In this document: one piece after another, positions 13,625 through 14,147 of the stretch
How positions within the stretch are numbered: the first letter of the stretch is position 1
Layout of the letters: each line of letters opens with the position of its first letter
From: JALOAT01 sp041677345
GTDB lineage: Bacteria > Pseudomonadota > Gammaproteobacteria > Thiohalomonadales > Thiohalomonadaceae
Reading direction: 5' to 3'
DNA length: 14,147 bases
Assembly (NCBI GenBank): GCA_041677345.1
Contig: JBAYQE010000070.1
Location: 1-14,147, forward strand
The notes under the pieces: model-generated
What the model was told of the DNA's origin: nothing
Database searches by the model: none
The model's input: only the letters and a program-made list of their open reading frames with translations
Position numbers and translations under genes: made by a program

Positions 13625-14147
13625 TCAATACTCAGATTCTTCTGGCATATCCTTCCAGCGACACACAGTCGTTATCATTGACGCCCCCGGCCTCACGGTT
13701 ACCTCTTCATTTCCGAGATCGCAGACCAGATCAGCAAGTGGACGACCTTCCGTCTCGGCGTAAATATCAGGATGAAATTTCGAGTTAAACCAGATATCAA
13801 ACTGTCGACCTTCTACCACCACCTCTAGAAAAGTCGTGCATGCGAACTCCGTGAATCTGCCAATTGATAGCTTCTCTTCATGGACAGGCAAAGAAAACCG
13901 GCCCTTTTCATCAGTCATAAATTCCTGCTCCAATCTGTCATCCCTCCCGGTCCATCTGATGCTTCGGACGATTTTGGTATTGGTAAGCGGCTTTCCGTCT
14001 TTCATCAGCGCGCCTTCCATAGGGGAGGAAATCACATAGGTTTGTTTTTGGCGTTTACTGAACATTCCGGGCTCCTTGTCAGCTTCTGAATAGGCCGGTG
14101 TGCCTGCGTCACATCCAATCAAGAGGGCAGCAAATAGCACGAGGAAA
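13625..14147 (-). CDS. Putative lipoprotein upstream of the lipase (5' end outside window)
   Basis: Leftward gene running off the right edge; 173 codons are visible. The first visible residues FLVLFAALLIGC are the hydrophobic core and lipobox (LIGC) of a lipoprotein signal, so the true start must lie beyond base 14147 and the GTG at 14140 is not it. The mature part contains SPMEGALMKDGKPLTNTKIV, then a strand-rich segment MTDEKGRFSLPV, which looks like a carboxypeptidase-regulatory-type (Ig-like) beta sandwich. From memory it resembles DUF6795-type proteins, but this is unverified. No charged residue follows the Cys in a way that decides membrane sorting (Asp at +2 would favour inner membrane in E. 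coli). It sits 30 bases upstream of the broken lipase and is probably co-transcribed, so an immunity or chaperone role for that lipase is possible but inferred. Confidence 0.75.
   Translation of the reverse strand, partial: FLVLFAALLIGCDAGTPAYSEADKEPGMFSKRQKQTYVISSPMEGALMKDGKPLTNTKIVRSIRWTGRDDRLEQEFMTDEKGRFSLPVHEEKLSIGRFTEFACTTFLEVVVEGRQFDIWFNSKFHPDIYAETEGRPLADLVCDLGNEEVTVRPGASMITTVCRWKDMPEESEY

Overview
The window is a high-G+C gammaproteobacterial chromosome segment. Gene content and order fit a Chromatiales/Ectothiorhodospiraceae-like or related sulfur-oxidising lineage, but this is inferred from recognised protein families and synteny recalled from memory, with no database search. Bases 1-12310 form one rightward housekeeping block: leuS (3' end only), lptE, holA, proA, nadD, rsfS, rlmH, maf, rng, yhdP, a small exported protein of unknown function, and a Nit1-type amidase. 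Several junctions are translationally coupled by 4-base ATGA overlaps (leuS/lptE, lptE/holA, maf/rng). The products serve protein synthesis, outer-membrane LPS assembly, DNA replication, proline and NAD synthesis, ribosome silencing and modification, nucleotide sanitation, RNA processing, envelope lipid homeostasis and metabolite repair. The block joins two neighbourhoods (leuS to rlmH, and maf to nitrilase) that lie apart in Pseudomonas and E. coli.

Every gap of more than 20 bases between holA and maf is occupied by a copy of one inverted-repeat element. Its arms are three tandem units of the form CACGGGGNN. A simple copy lies in holA-proA, a composite copy plus a partial duplicate in rsfS-rlmH, and a composite copy in rlmH-maf. 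The two composite copies carry REP-like hairpins (GTAG followed by a GC-rich palindrome) nested between the arms. The 3' end of rsfS has been duplicated together with one element end. These elements create false ORFs on both strands and probably form long mRNA hairpins.

After the amidase the character changes. Where tldD would be expected there are two tandem hairpins and then a leftward module of visibly lower G+C. It holds a lipoprotein gene cut by the right edge of the window and, 30 bases downstream, a class 3 lipase gene broken by an apparent single-base deletion. The pair looks like horizontally acquired cargo and may be a lipase effector with a cognate envelope lipoprotein. The frameshift and the repeat family are the features most worth a second look.
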